Shown here piece by piece: positions 25,045-33,243 of a DNA stretch of 64,000 bases (its first letter is position 1; each line of letters starts with the position of its first letter). The notes under the pieces were generated by a model, which had not been told where the DNA came from, ran no database searches, and saw nothing but the letters and a program-made list of their open reading frames with translations. The DNA comes from Methanomassiliicoccus sp. (GTDB lineage Archaea > Thermoplasmatota > Thermoplasmata > Methanomassiliicoccales > Methanomassiliicoccaceae), in contig JAEILR010000002.1 of NCBI GenBank assembly GCA_016109435.1, positions 1 to 64,000 on the forward strand, given 5' to 3'. The position numbers and the translations under genes are program-made.

Positions 25045-25151
25045 GGCTGGAAAAAAAAGTGATACAAGAATAAAGCTTCGGGCATAGATATCATTCTAAA
25101 TATCGCCAAAGGAGGCGCCCGGTGCCCCGGCGATGTCCGCCGGAGGCAGGC

Positions 25152-25802
25152 TCAAGGCAGCAGCCCGTAGATGGGTATGGCCTGGGAGATCCCGGTGAGG
25201 ATGAAGTTGACCGCCACCGCCGCCAGCAGCAGTCCCATGATCCGGGAGAAGGCCATGGCACCGGACCGCCCCATGAGGTTGAAGATACGCTCCGAGTGGA
25301 CCAGGGTGATAAAGGAAATGATCACCGTCAGTATGATGGCCACGAAGATGGCCGCCAGGCGGAAAACGGCATCGGTGGCGGCCGAGGCGTCGGAGACCAG
25401 GATCATGACCGTGGTGATGGCCCCCGGCCCGGCGAACATGGGTATGCCCAGGGGAACGATGCCCACGGAGTCCTTCTGCAGCGCTTCTTCCTTCTCCTCG
25501 TCGGTCAGCTTGGTCTTGGACCTCAGCCCGTTGAGCATGGAGAAAGCGATGCTGAACAGCAGAATGCCGCCGGCGATCCTGAACGACGGTATGGTGATCC
25601 CGTACAGTCCGAAGATCCACTGCCCGAAAACGGCGAAGATGAACAGGACGACGGTGGTCACGATGCAGGTCTTGGCGGCCACTCTGCGCTTGTCCTCCTT
25701 GGCGTAACCATCTGTGACAGCGTAGAAGAACGGGATGTTGCCGAGCGGGTTGACGATGGCGAACACCGTGGCGAAGGCCGTCACCGCGAACTCCAGCTCC
25801 AT
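25152..25802 (-). CDS. MarC-family membrane protein
   Basis: The 216-residue protein has six hydrophobic segments and matches the MarC (UPF0056) family. Recognisable parts are the start TAFATVFAIVNPLGNIPFF and the segment FRIAGGILLFSIAFSMLNG. The family was named for a presumed multidrug role that was later not confirmed; its transport substrate is unknown. The middle loop carries charged residues (KTKLTDEEKEEALQK). It stands between the transglutaminase-like gene and trmI on the minus strand and has its own spacing on both sides. Confidence 0.92.
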   Translation of the reverse strand: MELEFAVTAFATVFAIVNPLGNIPFFYAVTDGYAKEDKRRVAAKTCIVTTVVLFIFAVFGQWIFGLYGITIPSFRIAGGILLFSIAFSMLNGLRSKTKLTDEEKEEALQKDSVGIVPLGIPMFAGPGAITTVMILVSDASAATDAVFRLAAIFVAIILTVIISFITLVHSERIFNLMGRSGAMAFSRIMGLLLAAVAVNFILTGISQAIPIYGLLP

Positions 25803-25847
25803 GCCCGGCCCAGCGGAATGCGGATATTTAATGTCACTGCGGCGGTT

Positions 25848-26612
25848 TCACTCTCTGGCCGGTCTTCTTCCGAACACCAGGTACCCGGTGTGGGCAAGGT
25901 TGTCATACGACGGCCGCACTCCTCCCGGGTGCACATCGATGGAACGCTGGATGTTCTCGTACGCCCGAACCTCGAGGTAGCCGCGCTCGCGCAGTCCGTT
26001 CACAAGCCCCTCGACCTGGTTGGTGTTGGGCACGAAGCCGGCGAAGCGACCGCCCGGGCGAAGGAAACGATCGACGTTGTCCAGGGCGAGCCACGGATCG
26101 GGCATGTCCAGGGCCACGGCGTCCACCTCGGTGCCCAGTTCAATGGTCTTCACGTCCCCGACCCGCAGGTCCCAGTACGGCGCGAGGCCGGCCCGCTCGA
26201 CGTTCCTGCGGGCCCGCTGGGCGAAATCCTCGCGGACCTCCACGGAGATCACCTTGCCCGACGGCATGACGGCGTTGAGAAGGGCCATGGTGAGGCCGGC
26301 CGAGCCCACGCCCGCCTCCAGCACCGTCTCCCCGGCCCTCAGGCCGAGCTGGAAAACGATGGTGGCAGCATCCTTGGGGGTGATGATCTGCGGACCGCGC
26401 TCGAGCGACTCCATGAGCTGGACCACCGTCGCGCGGAAGGCCCGGAAGTCCTTGCCCGCCAGCTTGATTAGCGAGCCGTCCGGCCGACCGACGATCTTGC
26501 TGCCGTCCACCACTCCCAGTCCCTGCACCTTCACCATTTCGCCGCGCAGCTGAAGCCAGGACCGCCGCTCCCGGTCGTCCAGCAAATATATGAATTCACC
26601 CTCGGAGAGCAT
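25848..26612 (-). CDS. trmI: tRNA (adenine-N1)-methyltransferase TrmI
   Basis: The 254-residue SAM-dependent enzyme methylates adenine N1 at position 58 (in archaea also 57) of the tRNA T-loop. The N-terminal small beta domain covers about residues 1-70 and the Rossmann domain follows with motif I VLEAGVGSAGLTMALL (98-113), GKVISVEVREDFAQRARRN and the catalytic-region motif VALDMPDPWLAL. Length is typical. N1-methyladenine at 57/58 stabilises tRNA. The gene is not in an obvious operon; it begins 140 bases from the divergent small membrane protein. Confidence 0.95.
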   Translation of the reverse strand: MLSEGEFIYLLDDRERRSWLQLRGEMVKVQGLGVVDGSKIVGRPDGSLIKLAGKDFRAFRATVVQLMESLERGPQIITPKDAATIVFQLGLRAGETVLEAGVGSAGLTMALLNAVMPSGKVISVEVREDFAQRARRNVERAGLAPYWDLRVGDVKTIELGTEVDAVALDMPDPWLALDNVDRFLRPGGRFAGFVPNTNQVEGLVNGLRERGYLEVRAYENIQRSIDVHPGGVRPSYDNLAHTGYLVFGRRPARE

Positions 26613-26722
26613 GCCGCTACAACATGGGAGGTGGAGAAAAGGTTTGCCGTCGCTCCCGGACGGTCAGCAGCGATGCCGGTCCAGGCCAGTGAGGTCGGGC
26701 GTTCAGACGGATGCAAAAAGGA

Positions 26723-26730
26723 TTTTATAG
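26723..26730 (+). promoter_or_regulatory. TATA box of a leaderless gene
   Basis: AAAAAGGATTTTATAG gives a BRE-like purine block and the TATA sequence TTTTATAG at 26723-26730. The ATG at 26753 lies 23-30 bases downstream, so the transcript should begin at or just before the start codon. Confidence 0.45.
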
Positions 26731-26752
26731 AGTTACACCGTTGGCCGCTCAC

Positions 26753-26959
26753 ATGGCCGAGGCAGACTTGCCCGAGAAGGCGTTGAAGGTCCTATCCATC
26801 CTCCTGATCATCGGAGGCGTGGCCATGTACATCGGGTGGGGTATCGCCTTCGGAAGCTGGAACTTTTTCGAGCCGCGGTTCATACCTGTGTACGGCATCG
26901 TCGTGGTCATGCTGCTCTTCGGCGGGCTGGGCCTTCTTCTCCTCAAGAACAAGGAATGA
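26753..26959 (+). CDS. Small two-helix membrane protein
   Basis: This 68-residue protein has two hydrophobic segments (KVLSILLIIGGVAMYIGWGIAF and IPVYGIVVVMLLFGGLGLLLL) joined by a short loop FGSWNFFEPRF, and a basic C-terminal end KNKE. The start at 26753 is set by the TATA box 25 bases upstream; an upstream in-frame ATG at 26711 would precede the promoter. I recognise no named family. Small proteins of this type are common in Thermoplasmatota genomes. Confidence 0.7.
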   Translation: MAEADLPEKALKVLSILLIIGGVAMYIGWGIAFGSWNFFEPRFIPVYGIVVVMLLFGGLGLLLLKNKE

Positions 26960-27000
26960 GCGGGAAACGATAACTAGCTGGCCGTCCATTCCCCGAGACC

Positions 27001-27465
27001 ATGGAAGACCAGGAAGTGATGGGAAAGGCCTTGGCCTTCGAGAAGTTCTTAGACTACCGGTTCAACGAGCTGGAGCTCCTGACCGGGGCGCTGGTGAGCA
27101 GCGGGTATCCGAACGAGCACCCCACGTTCGTTCACAAGGTCCGCCATTCGGTCCTGTCCAATCTCGGTGACACGGTCATCGATCTGCTGGCCACCGAACA
27201 TCTGGTCCGGCAGAAGAAGCTCGATGATGCCGGCAAGATCACGGTGCTGAGGAACCGGATGGTCAAGGGGGACAGCCTCAACGAGGTGGCCGGGCTGGTG
27301 GTCCAGTTCATGGTGATGACCGCCGGGGAGCGCAACGAGCTGGAGCACAGCTGCATACCCGAGGAGGGCCTCGAGGCCCTGGTGGGGGCGCTGTACCTGG
27401 ACGGCGGGCTGGTCCAGGCCAGGCGGCTGCTGGAGAAACTGGGGTTCTTCGAAAAGGAATTCTAG
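27001..27465 (+). CDS. RNase III-domain protein with altered active site
   Basis: The 154-residue protein is a single RNase III domain without a double-stranded-RNA-binding domain. The signature region reads SVLSNLGDTVIDLLATEHL (50-68) and the second conserved block EEGLEALVGALYLDGG (121-136). In canonical enzymes four acidic residues bind the metals (Glu40, Asp44, Asp107, Glu110 in Aquifex). Here the first is Ser53, the second Asp57 is kept, the third is Glu122 and the fourth Glu125 is kept. Loss of the first ligand suggests weak or absent cleavage. It ends with TAG followed immediately by an in-frame TAA. The gene faces the convergent proS. Confidence 0.82.
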   Translation: MEDQEVMGKALAFEKFLDYRFNELELLTGALVSSGYPNEHPTFVHKVRHSVLSNLGDTVIDLLATEHLVRQKKLDDAGKITVLRNRMVKGDSLNEVAGLVVQFMVMTAGERNELEHSCIPEEGLEALVGALYLDGGLVQARRLLEKLGFFEKEF

Positions 27466-27475
27466 TAAAGGGTTT

Positions 27476-28879
27476 TCACATCGCTCGGGCGGCGTACACC
27501 ACGGTATCCGTATCCTTGCCGCAGCCTAGGCACTTGCCGTGGAACTCCTCGCGGATGTACGGCGTTCCCAGGATCTTCAGCTCGGTGCGCTCTTCGACCT
27601 TGCGGCCGCATTCCTGCTCCCCGCACCAGCCGAACCGCAGCCACTTCTCCGGGACCTCCTTGAAATCGAGGCTGTCCACGGTGATGATGGAACCGTCCAT
27701 GAACTTCTGGGCTTTGGCCCGCATGTCCACGGCGATCTGGTCCAGGGTGGAGCGCACGCCGTCCACGACCATCGCGCGCTCGAAGCTCCCCTTCTTCCCG
27801 TCGTCCCGGCGGGCGAACGCCACCACCCCCTTCTCGATGTCCCTGGCCCCCAGCTCCAGGCGCAGGGGGACGCCCTTCAGTTCCCACTTGAAGAACTTGG
27901 CCCCCGGGCGCTCGTCGCTCTCGTCGATGGTCACCCTGATGCCGGCGTTCTTAAGTTCGTCCCTCAGCTCCCTGGCCTTCTGGGAGATCTCCTCCACGTT
28001 GCCCTTGGCGGGGATGGGCACGATGACCACCTGGAACGGGGCGATCGCCGGCGGGAGCACCAGGCCCTTGTCGTCGCCGTGGACGCCCACGACCGAGCCG
28101 AGAAGACGCTCGGACATCCCGTAGGTGGTCTGGTGAACGTACTTCAGGCTGCCGTCGACGTCCTCGTACTTGATGTCGAACGGCCGGGAGAAGTTCTCCC
28201 GGTAGTGGTGTATCGAGCCTAACTGGAGGCTCCGGCCCCGCATCATGGCGGTGTCGATGCCCACGGTGTAGTAGGCCCCGGGGAACTTGTCCCATTCCGT
28301 CCTCTTCAGCAGGGTGTACGGCAGGCACAGCTTCTGCATCAGGTTCTCCAGGATGACGAAGTCCTCCTCCACCTGGCGCTGGGCGTCCGCCTCGTCGACG
28401 TGGCAGGTGTGCGATTCGAAGAAGTGGATCTCCCGCACCCGGATGAACGCCCGGGTCTGCTTGGTCTCGTACCGGAAGGTGTTCACCAGCTGGTAGATCT
28501 TCAGCGGTAGGTCCCCGTGGGAACGGACCCATATGGAGAACATGGGGTACATCGCGGTCTCCGACGTCGGCCGCAGGAGGAGGGGGATGTCCAGCTCATT
28601 GAGGCCGGCATGGGTGACCCAGTACACCTCGGCGTCGAAGCCCTTGATGTGGTCCTTCTCCTTCTGGAACTCGGACTTGGGGATGAGCAGGGGGAAGCAC
28701 ACCTCGTCGTGGTCGGTCGCGTCAAGCTCCTGGCGGATGAACGTATCGATGTATTGCATGGTCTTCCAGCCGTAGGCCGGCCAGACGTTCATACCCTTGA
28801 TGGGGTAGCGCTTGTCGGTCAGCCCGGCCTGGTCCACCAGGTCATTGTACCATTCGCTGAAGTTCTCTTCCTTCTTCAT
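27476..28879 (-). CDS. proS: Prolyl-tRNA synthetase
   Basis: This 467-residue class II synthetase is the archaeal/eukaryotic-type enzyme that lacks the editing insertion. Class II motif 2 is seen as YQLVNTFRYETKQTRAFIRVREIHFFESHT and the TSETAMYPMF block binds prolyl-adenylate. The C-terminal zinc-binding domain has cysteines in FGWCGEQECGRK and KCLGCGKDTD. The carboxyl end YAARAM resembles the usual end with an aromatic residue near the terminus. It converges with the RNase III-domain gene, the stops being ten bases apart. Confidence 0.98.
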   Translation of the reverse strand: MKKEENFSEWYNDLVDQAGLTDKRYPIKGMNVWPAYGWKTMQYIDTFIRQELDATDHDEVCFPLLIPKSEFQKEKDHIKGFDAEVYWVTHAGLNELDIPLLLRPTSETAMYPMFSIWVRSHGDLPLKIYQLVNTFRYETKQTRAFIRVREIHFFESHTCHVDEADAQRQVEEDFVILENLMQKLCLPYTLLKRTEWDKFPGAYYTVGIDTAMMRGRSLQLGSIHHYRENFSRPFDIKYEDVDGSLKYVHQTTYGMSERLLGSVVGVHGDDKGLVLPPAIAPFQVVIVPIPAKGNVEEISQKARELRDELKNAGIRVTIDESDERPGAKFFKWELKGVPLRLELGARDIEKGVVAFARRDDGKKGSFERAMVVDGVRSTLDQIAVDMRAKAQKFMDGSIITVDSLDFKEVPEKWLRFGWCGEQECGRKVEERTELKILGTPYIREEFHGKCLGCGKDTDTVVYAARAM

Positions 28880-28974
28880 CTATCTCACACCCGTGCTGTC
28901 GGCACCGAATAAGGTTCCAGACTTAAATCTTTCAAGCTCCCCAGGACCTCGAACGAACGGTTCTCGGCCGGCGG

Positions 28975-29286
28975 TCATCTCCGCCATTTGGTCCATAGCC
29001 CCCGGAGAAGGTCCCCTCGACCGGGAGGCCTCGACCTCAGTCCGGCTATCTGGTCGATGAGCTCGTCCTTGGACAGGTCTGTTCGGAGGCCGTGGTCACC
29101 GCAGATCCTCTGCAGGCTGTCCTTGGGAACACAGTTCAGCAGGACCTTCCAGGGTATGCCGCCATGCCGCCGGAGGACCCTCATCATGAGCTCGTCCTTC
29201 GACCCGGAGGAGCTGTCGTTGTTGCACCGAAGTATCGCCTGCAGGTCCTCTCGGGTAAGGGATGCTAACAGTCCTTCAGTGTCCAT
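28975..29286 (-). CDS. Small protein with two SAP-like motifs
   Basis: The 103-residue protein contains two repeats of a SAP-like helix-extended-loop-helix unit: LTREDLQAILRCN with KDELMMRVLRRHGG (about 10-43), and VPKDSLQRICGDHGL with SKDELIDQIAGL (about 53-83), then a basic tail (RSRPPGRGDLLRGLWTKWRR). SAP motifs usually bind DNA or RNA, and the basic tail would help. I do not recognise a named family. It lies in the space between proS and the PRPP synthase gene on the same strand. Confidence 0.6.
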   Translation of the reverse strand: MDTEGLLASLTREDLQAILRCNNDSSSGSKDELMMRVLRRHGGIPWKVLLNCVPKDSLQRICGDHGLRTDLSKDELIDQIAGLRSRPPGRGDLLRGLWTKWRR

Positions 29287-29387
29287 TGGCCATCTCGTTC
29301 AAGGATAATCTGCTGCGGCGAGATAAGAATATCCGGACCGTACAGACACGCCTAGAAGCGAATTCCGACCTGGGGCGGGAGGTGAGC

Positions 29388-30248
29388 TTACCGCAGGGCC
29401 TTGGCGATCTGCGGGGCGACGGAGATGACCGACACCTCGTTCTCGATGGTGTTGGTGGAGTACACCGCGTTGCAGCATTTCCTCAGGCGGTCCAGCGCCC
29501 CCTTGGCGAACAGGCCGTGGGTACATACCGCGGTGACGCTCTTCGCGCCGAGGATCTTCAGCTGGTTGGCGGCCGCCTCGATCGTTCCGCCGGTGGAGAT
29601 GATGTCGTCGACGATGAGCGCGTTCTTGTCCTTGGCGTCCACGTTCTTCGGCGCCATTCGTACGACCTCGCCCGACAGCCTGGTCTTCTCCAGGTAGTCC
29701 CACTCCACACCTATGGCCCTGGCCACCTCGCTGGCGCGCTGCAGGGCACCCTCGTCCGGGGCCAGCACCAGGTCCACCCCGTGGCCCTTGAAGAACTTCC
29801 CGATGCACGGGGCGGCGTGGACGTCATAGGCGTCCCCGCGGAACCAGTCCAGTACGATCGGCTTATGGATGTCCACGCTCACGAACTTGCTGGAGTTCAT
29901 CTCCATCAGCCGCACCATGACCTTGGCGCTGAGGGCCTCGCCCTTCTTGAACCGCTCGTCCTGGCGGGCGTAGCCGAAGTAAGGCACCACGGTGCTGACC
30001 TTCCTCGCTCCCAGACCGATCGCCGCGTCCTGGATCAGCAAAAGCTCCACCAGGTTATGGTCCGGGTGGGAGCTCTGAACCACCACCACCTCATCATCGA
30101 TGTCGTCCGCCTCAATGCGCACGTAGGTCTCCCCGTCAGGGAAGTGGGAAACGCTGGCCGGAAGGTATTTGCATCGCAGTTCATTGGCCAGGTCCTGGGC
30201 CAACATCTTGGAGGATGAGCCGCCGATGACGATCATTATCAGGGGCAT
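29388..30248 (-). CDS. prs: Ribose-phosphate pyrophosphokinase (PRPP synthase)
   Basis: The 286-residue enzyme makes PRPP from ribose-5-phosphate and ATP, the donor for purines, pyrimidines, histidine and, in archaea, other sugars. It is the short archaeal class. Landmarks are MIVIGGSSSKMLAQ, the FPDGETYVRIE block, VPYFGYARQDERFKKGE (ATP-binding flexible loop), and the PRPP loop VDDIISTGGTIEAA. The ATG at 30248 follows GCGGGGA, but the A/T-rich GTTTTTTAA on the minus strand (30260-30268) is better spaced for a leaderless start at the internal ATG 30236. It feeds both purSLQ and the AMP pathway genes in this window. Confidence 0.95.
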   Translation of the reverse strand: MPLIMIVIGGSSSKMLAQDLANELRCKYLPASVSHFPDGETYVRIEADDIDDEVVVVQSSHPDHNLVELLLIQDAAIGLGARKVSTVVPYFGYARQDERFKKGEALSAKVMVRLMEMNSSKFVSVDIHKPIVLDWFRGDAYDVHAAPCIGKFFKGHGVDLVLAPDEGALQRASEVARAIGVEWDYLEKTRLSGEVVRMAPKNVDAKDKNALIVDDIISTGGTIEAAANQLKILGAKSVTAVCTHGLFAKGALDRLRKCCNAVYSTNTIENEVSVISVAPQIAKALR

Positions 30249-30421
30249 TTGTTCCCCGCTTAAAAAACATTTCACGCCGTAGCTCGATATAATTCTATGC
30301 GGTTGGATATTAACAGTCGGCGACGCGGCCCGCCCCCGTGTGTCGTGCGGTCAACATGATGTGCCTGCTGGAGGCCGCTTTACGCACCGATCGGCGGTCA
30401 TTTCTCGTTCGATGGAGCGAA

Positions 30422-30429
30422 CTTATTTA
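30422..30429 (+). promoter_or_regulatory. TATA box of the HerA-like gene
   Basis: CTTATTTA at 30422-30429, preceded by a purine-rich GGAGCGAA, lies 27-34 bases before the ATG at 30456, fitting a leaderless transcript. Confidence 0.4.
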
Positions 30430-30455
30430 TCGACACCTCCCAATACCAGAACGGG

Positions 30456-32087
30456 ATGCATATGGATACCGAGGCGGAAATACCGCCCCTGGCGGTCGAT
30501 CAGCGAAGCGATAACGCTGACAACGTACCAGCCGAGGGAATACCGGCCATTGGGCCGGAGGTAGAGGCGCCGGCTCCAGTCGTCATCCCGGAGCCTGCGG
30601 CACAGGACCTCGCCAAGGCCCCGGGGGACCTGGACCCGGTGGGGATCATATACGGGGACGTAGGCACGTCCAGCTTCAATCTCGGAGTGACGGGGGACCT
30701 GGAGAAGATGGAGTACATCCAGGTCCAGCATGAGGCCGTGGGCTGGGTCCTGGGGCAGGTCATGGACATCCAGCGCAAGACTGACCTCTCCCTCGACCGC
30801 GCCAAGATGGTCTCCCTGGGGGAGGAGGTGCTCATTCACGAGAAGGTCACCGCCCAGGTCAACGTGGTCGGGTACCGCGACGAGCGGGGGCTGCTGCAGA
30901 GCCCCCGGACCCCGTTCAGGGCCGGACTGCCGGCGTACAAGGCACGGGACGAGATCATCAAGAAGGTCATCGGGCTGAAGGAGAACACCCCCACCGGCGC
31001 GTACGTGGGTCTGCTGTTCGGCCACGACATCAGGGTGGAGATGGACATCAACTCCATGGTCCAGAAGCACGTCAGCATCTTGGCGAAGACGGGCGGAGGC
31101 AAATCGTTCCTCTGCGGCGACCTGGTCGAGGAGCTGATGAAGCACAACGTCACCATCATGGTCCTCGATCCTCACGGCGAGTACGGCGCGATGCGGGACG
31201 TCGGCCACGTTTCCAAGGGCCACCGGGACTTCAAGGTCACCGCCCGAGGGTACGAGGACAAGATCATCGAGTTCGCCACCGACATCGACGTGAATCCCAA
31301 GGCTCAACCCCTGCGGTTCACCCTCGCCAACATCGAAGCGCACGACCTTCTGTCGCTCACCAGCATCAAGAACGGGAAGGCCTACCTCACCGCGATGCGG
31401 AAGGCCATCGAAGCGATCAAGAGCGTAAAGAAGGAGTACACCCTCAGGGACATCATCAGGGTCCTGGAAAGCGATGAGGAGGGCAACAACGCCGCCCTGG
31501 TCAATGAGCTGGTGTTCCTCGAGGACTGCAAGATATTCGCCCCCGCGGGTACGCGCATCGACGAGCTGGTAGTGAAGGGGAAGATGACCATCATCAACCT
31601 CAAGGGCACCGAGCCGGAGATCGCCGAGCTGATCGTCAACCGCATCTGCACCGCGCTGTTCGAGCTGCGCAAGCTGGGCAAGGTGCCGCCGATGATGCTC
31701 GTGGTCGAGGAAGCGCACAACTACTGCCCCCAACAGGGACTGGCGGCCTCGTCCAAGATCTTCCGCACCATCGCCGCCGAGGGCCGCAAGTTCGGGCTCG
31801 GGCTCACCATCATCAGCCAGAGGGCGGCTAAGATCGACAAGAACGTCCTCAGCCAGTGCAACACCCAGATGATCCTCAAGGTCACCAACCCCAACGACCT
31901 GAAGGCCATCACCGCGTCGGTCGAAGGCCTCACTGCGGGCATGGCCGACGAGATCCAGCGGCTGCCCATCGGGGTGGCGCTGTGCGTCGGCGGGAACATC
32001 CAGATGCCCCTCTTCGTCGAGGTTCGTCCGAGGGAGAGCCGTCATGGTGGGGAGAGCGTGGAGATCATTCCGACCGGGGACGACTGA
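30456..32087 (+). CDS. HerA-like ATPase (DUF87)
   Basis: The 543-residue protein is a HerA/FtsK-superfamily ATPase. An acidic, proline-rich N-terminal stretch (about 1-60) precedes the HAS-barrel-like domain. Walker A is AKTGGGKS (210-217) and Walker B is MMLVVEEAHN near residue 415, followed by a glutamine-containing sensor FGLGLTIISQRAAKID and the arginine region. HerA works as a hexameric DNA translocase with the nuclease NurA in end resection, usually with NurA, Mre11 and Rad50 genes nearby; none is present here, so this could be one of the paralogues of unknown role. It overlaps the next start by one base. Confidence 0.88.
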   Translation: MHMDTEAEIPPLAVDQRSDNADNVPAEGIPAIGPEVEAPAPVVIPEPAAQDLAKAPGDLDPVGIIYGDVGTSSFNLGVTGDLEKMEYIQVQHEAVGWVLGQVMDIQRKTDLSLDRAKMVSLGEEVLIHEKVTAQVNVVGYRDERGLLQSPRTPFRAGLPAYKARDEIIKKVIGLKENTPTGAYVGLLFGHDIRVEMDINSMVQKHVSILAKTGGGKSFLCGDLVEELMKHNVTIMVLDPHGEYGAMRDVGHVSKGHRDFKVTARGYEDKIIEFATDIDVNPKAQPLRFTLANIEAHDLLSLTSIKNGKAYLTAMRKAIEAIKSVKKEYTLRDIIRVLESDEEGNNAALVNELVFLEDCKIFAPAGTRIDELVVKGKMTIINLKGTEPEIAELIVNRICTALFELRKLGKVPPMMLVVEEAHNYCPQQGLAASSKIFRTIAAEGRKFGLGLTIISQRAAKIDKNVLSQCNTQMILKVTNPNDLKAITASVEGLTAGMADEIQRLPIGVALCVGGNIQMPLFVEVRPRESRHGGESVEIIPTGDD

Positions 32088-32380
32088 TGCAGGACACCAT
32101 CACCGGGGAGAAGATCGACAAGTACCTCGACACCACCAAGCGGGCGCTGGCGAAGCTGAAGATCGCCGCCCCGCCCCGGTCCTTCGGCCGCAGGATGGCC
32201 GAGGATTTCCTCACCATGGCCACCGCCTACTACGACGACGCGGTGCACTTCCGCTCGGTCGGTGACCTCGTCAACGCCTTCGCCAGCGTTAATTACGCGC
32301 ACGGCTGGCTGGACTGCGGGGCGAGGATAGGGCTGTTCGACGTGGGCGAGGACGACAAGCTGTTCACCCTCTACGAGTGA
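32087..32380 (+). CDS. DUF357-domain protein
   Basis: The 97-residue protein matches the archaeal DUF357 family: an all-helical protein with a conserved C-terminal half, AMATAYYDDAVHF-like helix (TMATAYYDDAVHFRSVGDLVNAF at about 43-65) and ASVNYAHGWLDCGARIGLF. The family has no known function and is often near DNA-processing genes. Its start overlaps the HerA stop (TGATG at 32085-32089), so it is probably made with HerA. It converges with the pantoate kinase gene and overlaps its end by 10 bases. Confidence 0.85.
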   Translation: MQDTITGEKIDKYLDTTKRALAKLKIAAPPRSFGRRMAEDFLTMATAYYDDAVHFRSVGDLVNAFASVNYAHGWLDCGARIGLFDVGEDDKLFTLYE

Positions 32381-33243
32381 CCGCCGCTCAGCACCCTCGG
32401 GCCTAGCACGTCCAGGGAGAGGCGGAAGGTCGGCCCCAGGGGTTTCCACTTCTTCTCTATGGCCTCGAGGTCCCCGGCCGCGAACACCGAGTTGCCGAGC
32501 ATGATCATGGACGAGGCCCCAAGCCCCTCCGCCGCCCTGAGGGCGAGGGAGACCCGCTCTCCGGCGATGCCGCTCCGCTCGGTGAACTCCCGGCTGAGGC
32601 GGAAGAACGCCTCGGGCGTCGGCTCCGACTCCAGCCTCCGGCAGCACTCCATCCCCACCCGCTCGATCATGGCCCTCCGCGAGGGATCGCCGAGCACCTC
32701 AGAGGTGCGCATGCGGCCCCCGACCACCGCGGCGACGATGTCCATTCGGTCAGTTAGCCGGTCGATTAGGCCGTAGGGCGGAAGACCTTCCTTCCGGCGG
32801 AAGGTCATTCCTCCGCGGGTCAGGGCGGCCACGTCCCCCAGGCCAGTGTGGTTGGCCAGCTCGGCCAGGTGGGCGGCGGCGAAGGCGTCCTCGGGCGGCC
32901 GCCCCAGGATCTCGGCCAGGGCGAAGGCGGCGGACAGGGCCCCGGCCGCGCTGGTGCCGAACCCGGCGCTGGGAGGGAGGTCCATCTGCGATTCCACGGT
33001 GAGGTCCAGGCGTTCGTCCCCCAGCAGCCGGCGGGCCGCGGCCAGGGTGACCTCGGCGTACTGCCTCCGCCCGTCCACGATGGCCTCGATCCTACCGCTC
33101 CCCGGGCGGGAGGTGACCGTGGTGGTGACCCCCCGGTCCACGCACATCCCCGCTCCCCGGGACCCGGTGCGCAGGGGGTCCTGGTGCTCGCACGGCAGGA
33201 AGAATCCGGTTATGTGCCCGGGGCAGAACGCCGTGACCTTCAT
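32371..33243 (-). CDS. Pantoate kinase
   Basis: The 290-residue GHMP-family kinase makes 4-phosphopantoate, the first committed step of the archaeal coenzyme A route. The GHMP ATP-binding motif is PPSAGFGTSAAGALS (90-104), preceded by the typical N-terminal CPGHITGFF. In archaea pantoate kinase together with phosphopantothenate synthetase replaces the bacterial PanC-PanK pair. It overlaps the end of coaBC by four bases, so the two steps of CoA synthesis are co-translated. It ends in TAG. Confidence 0.92.
   Translation of the reverse strand: MKVTAFCPGHITGFFLPCEHQDPLRTGSRGAGMCVDRGVTTTVTSRPGSGRIEAIVDGRRQYAEVTLAAARRLLGDERLDLTVESQMDLPPSAGFGTSAAGALSAAFALAEILGRPPEDAFAAAHLAELANHTGLGDVAALTRGGMTFRRKEGLPPYGLIDRLTDRMDIVAAVVGGRMRTSEVLGDPSRRAMIERVGMECCRRLESEPTPEAFFRLSREFTERSGIAGERVSLALRAAEGLGASSMIMLGNSVFAAGDLEAIEKKWKPLGPTFRLSLDVLGPRVLSGGHS

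Noticed and set aside
30423-32045. 540-codon minus-strand open frame opposite the HerA-like gene
   Set aside because: It covers the HerA-like gene exactly in antisense; Walker motifs and coding bias favour the plus strand.
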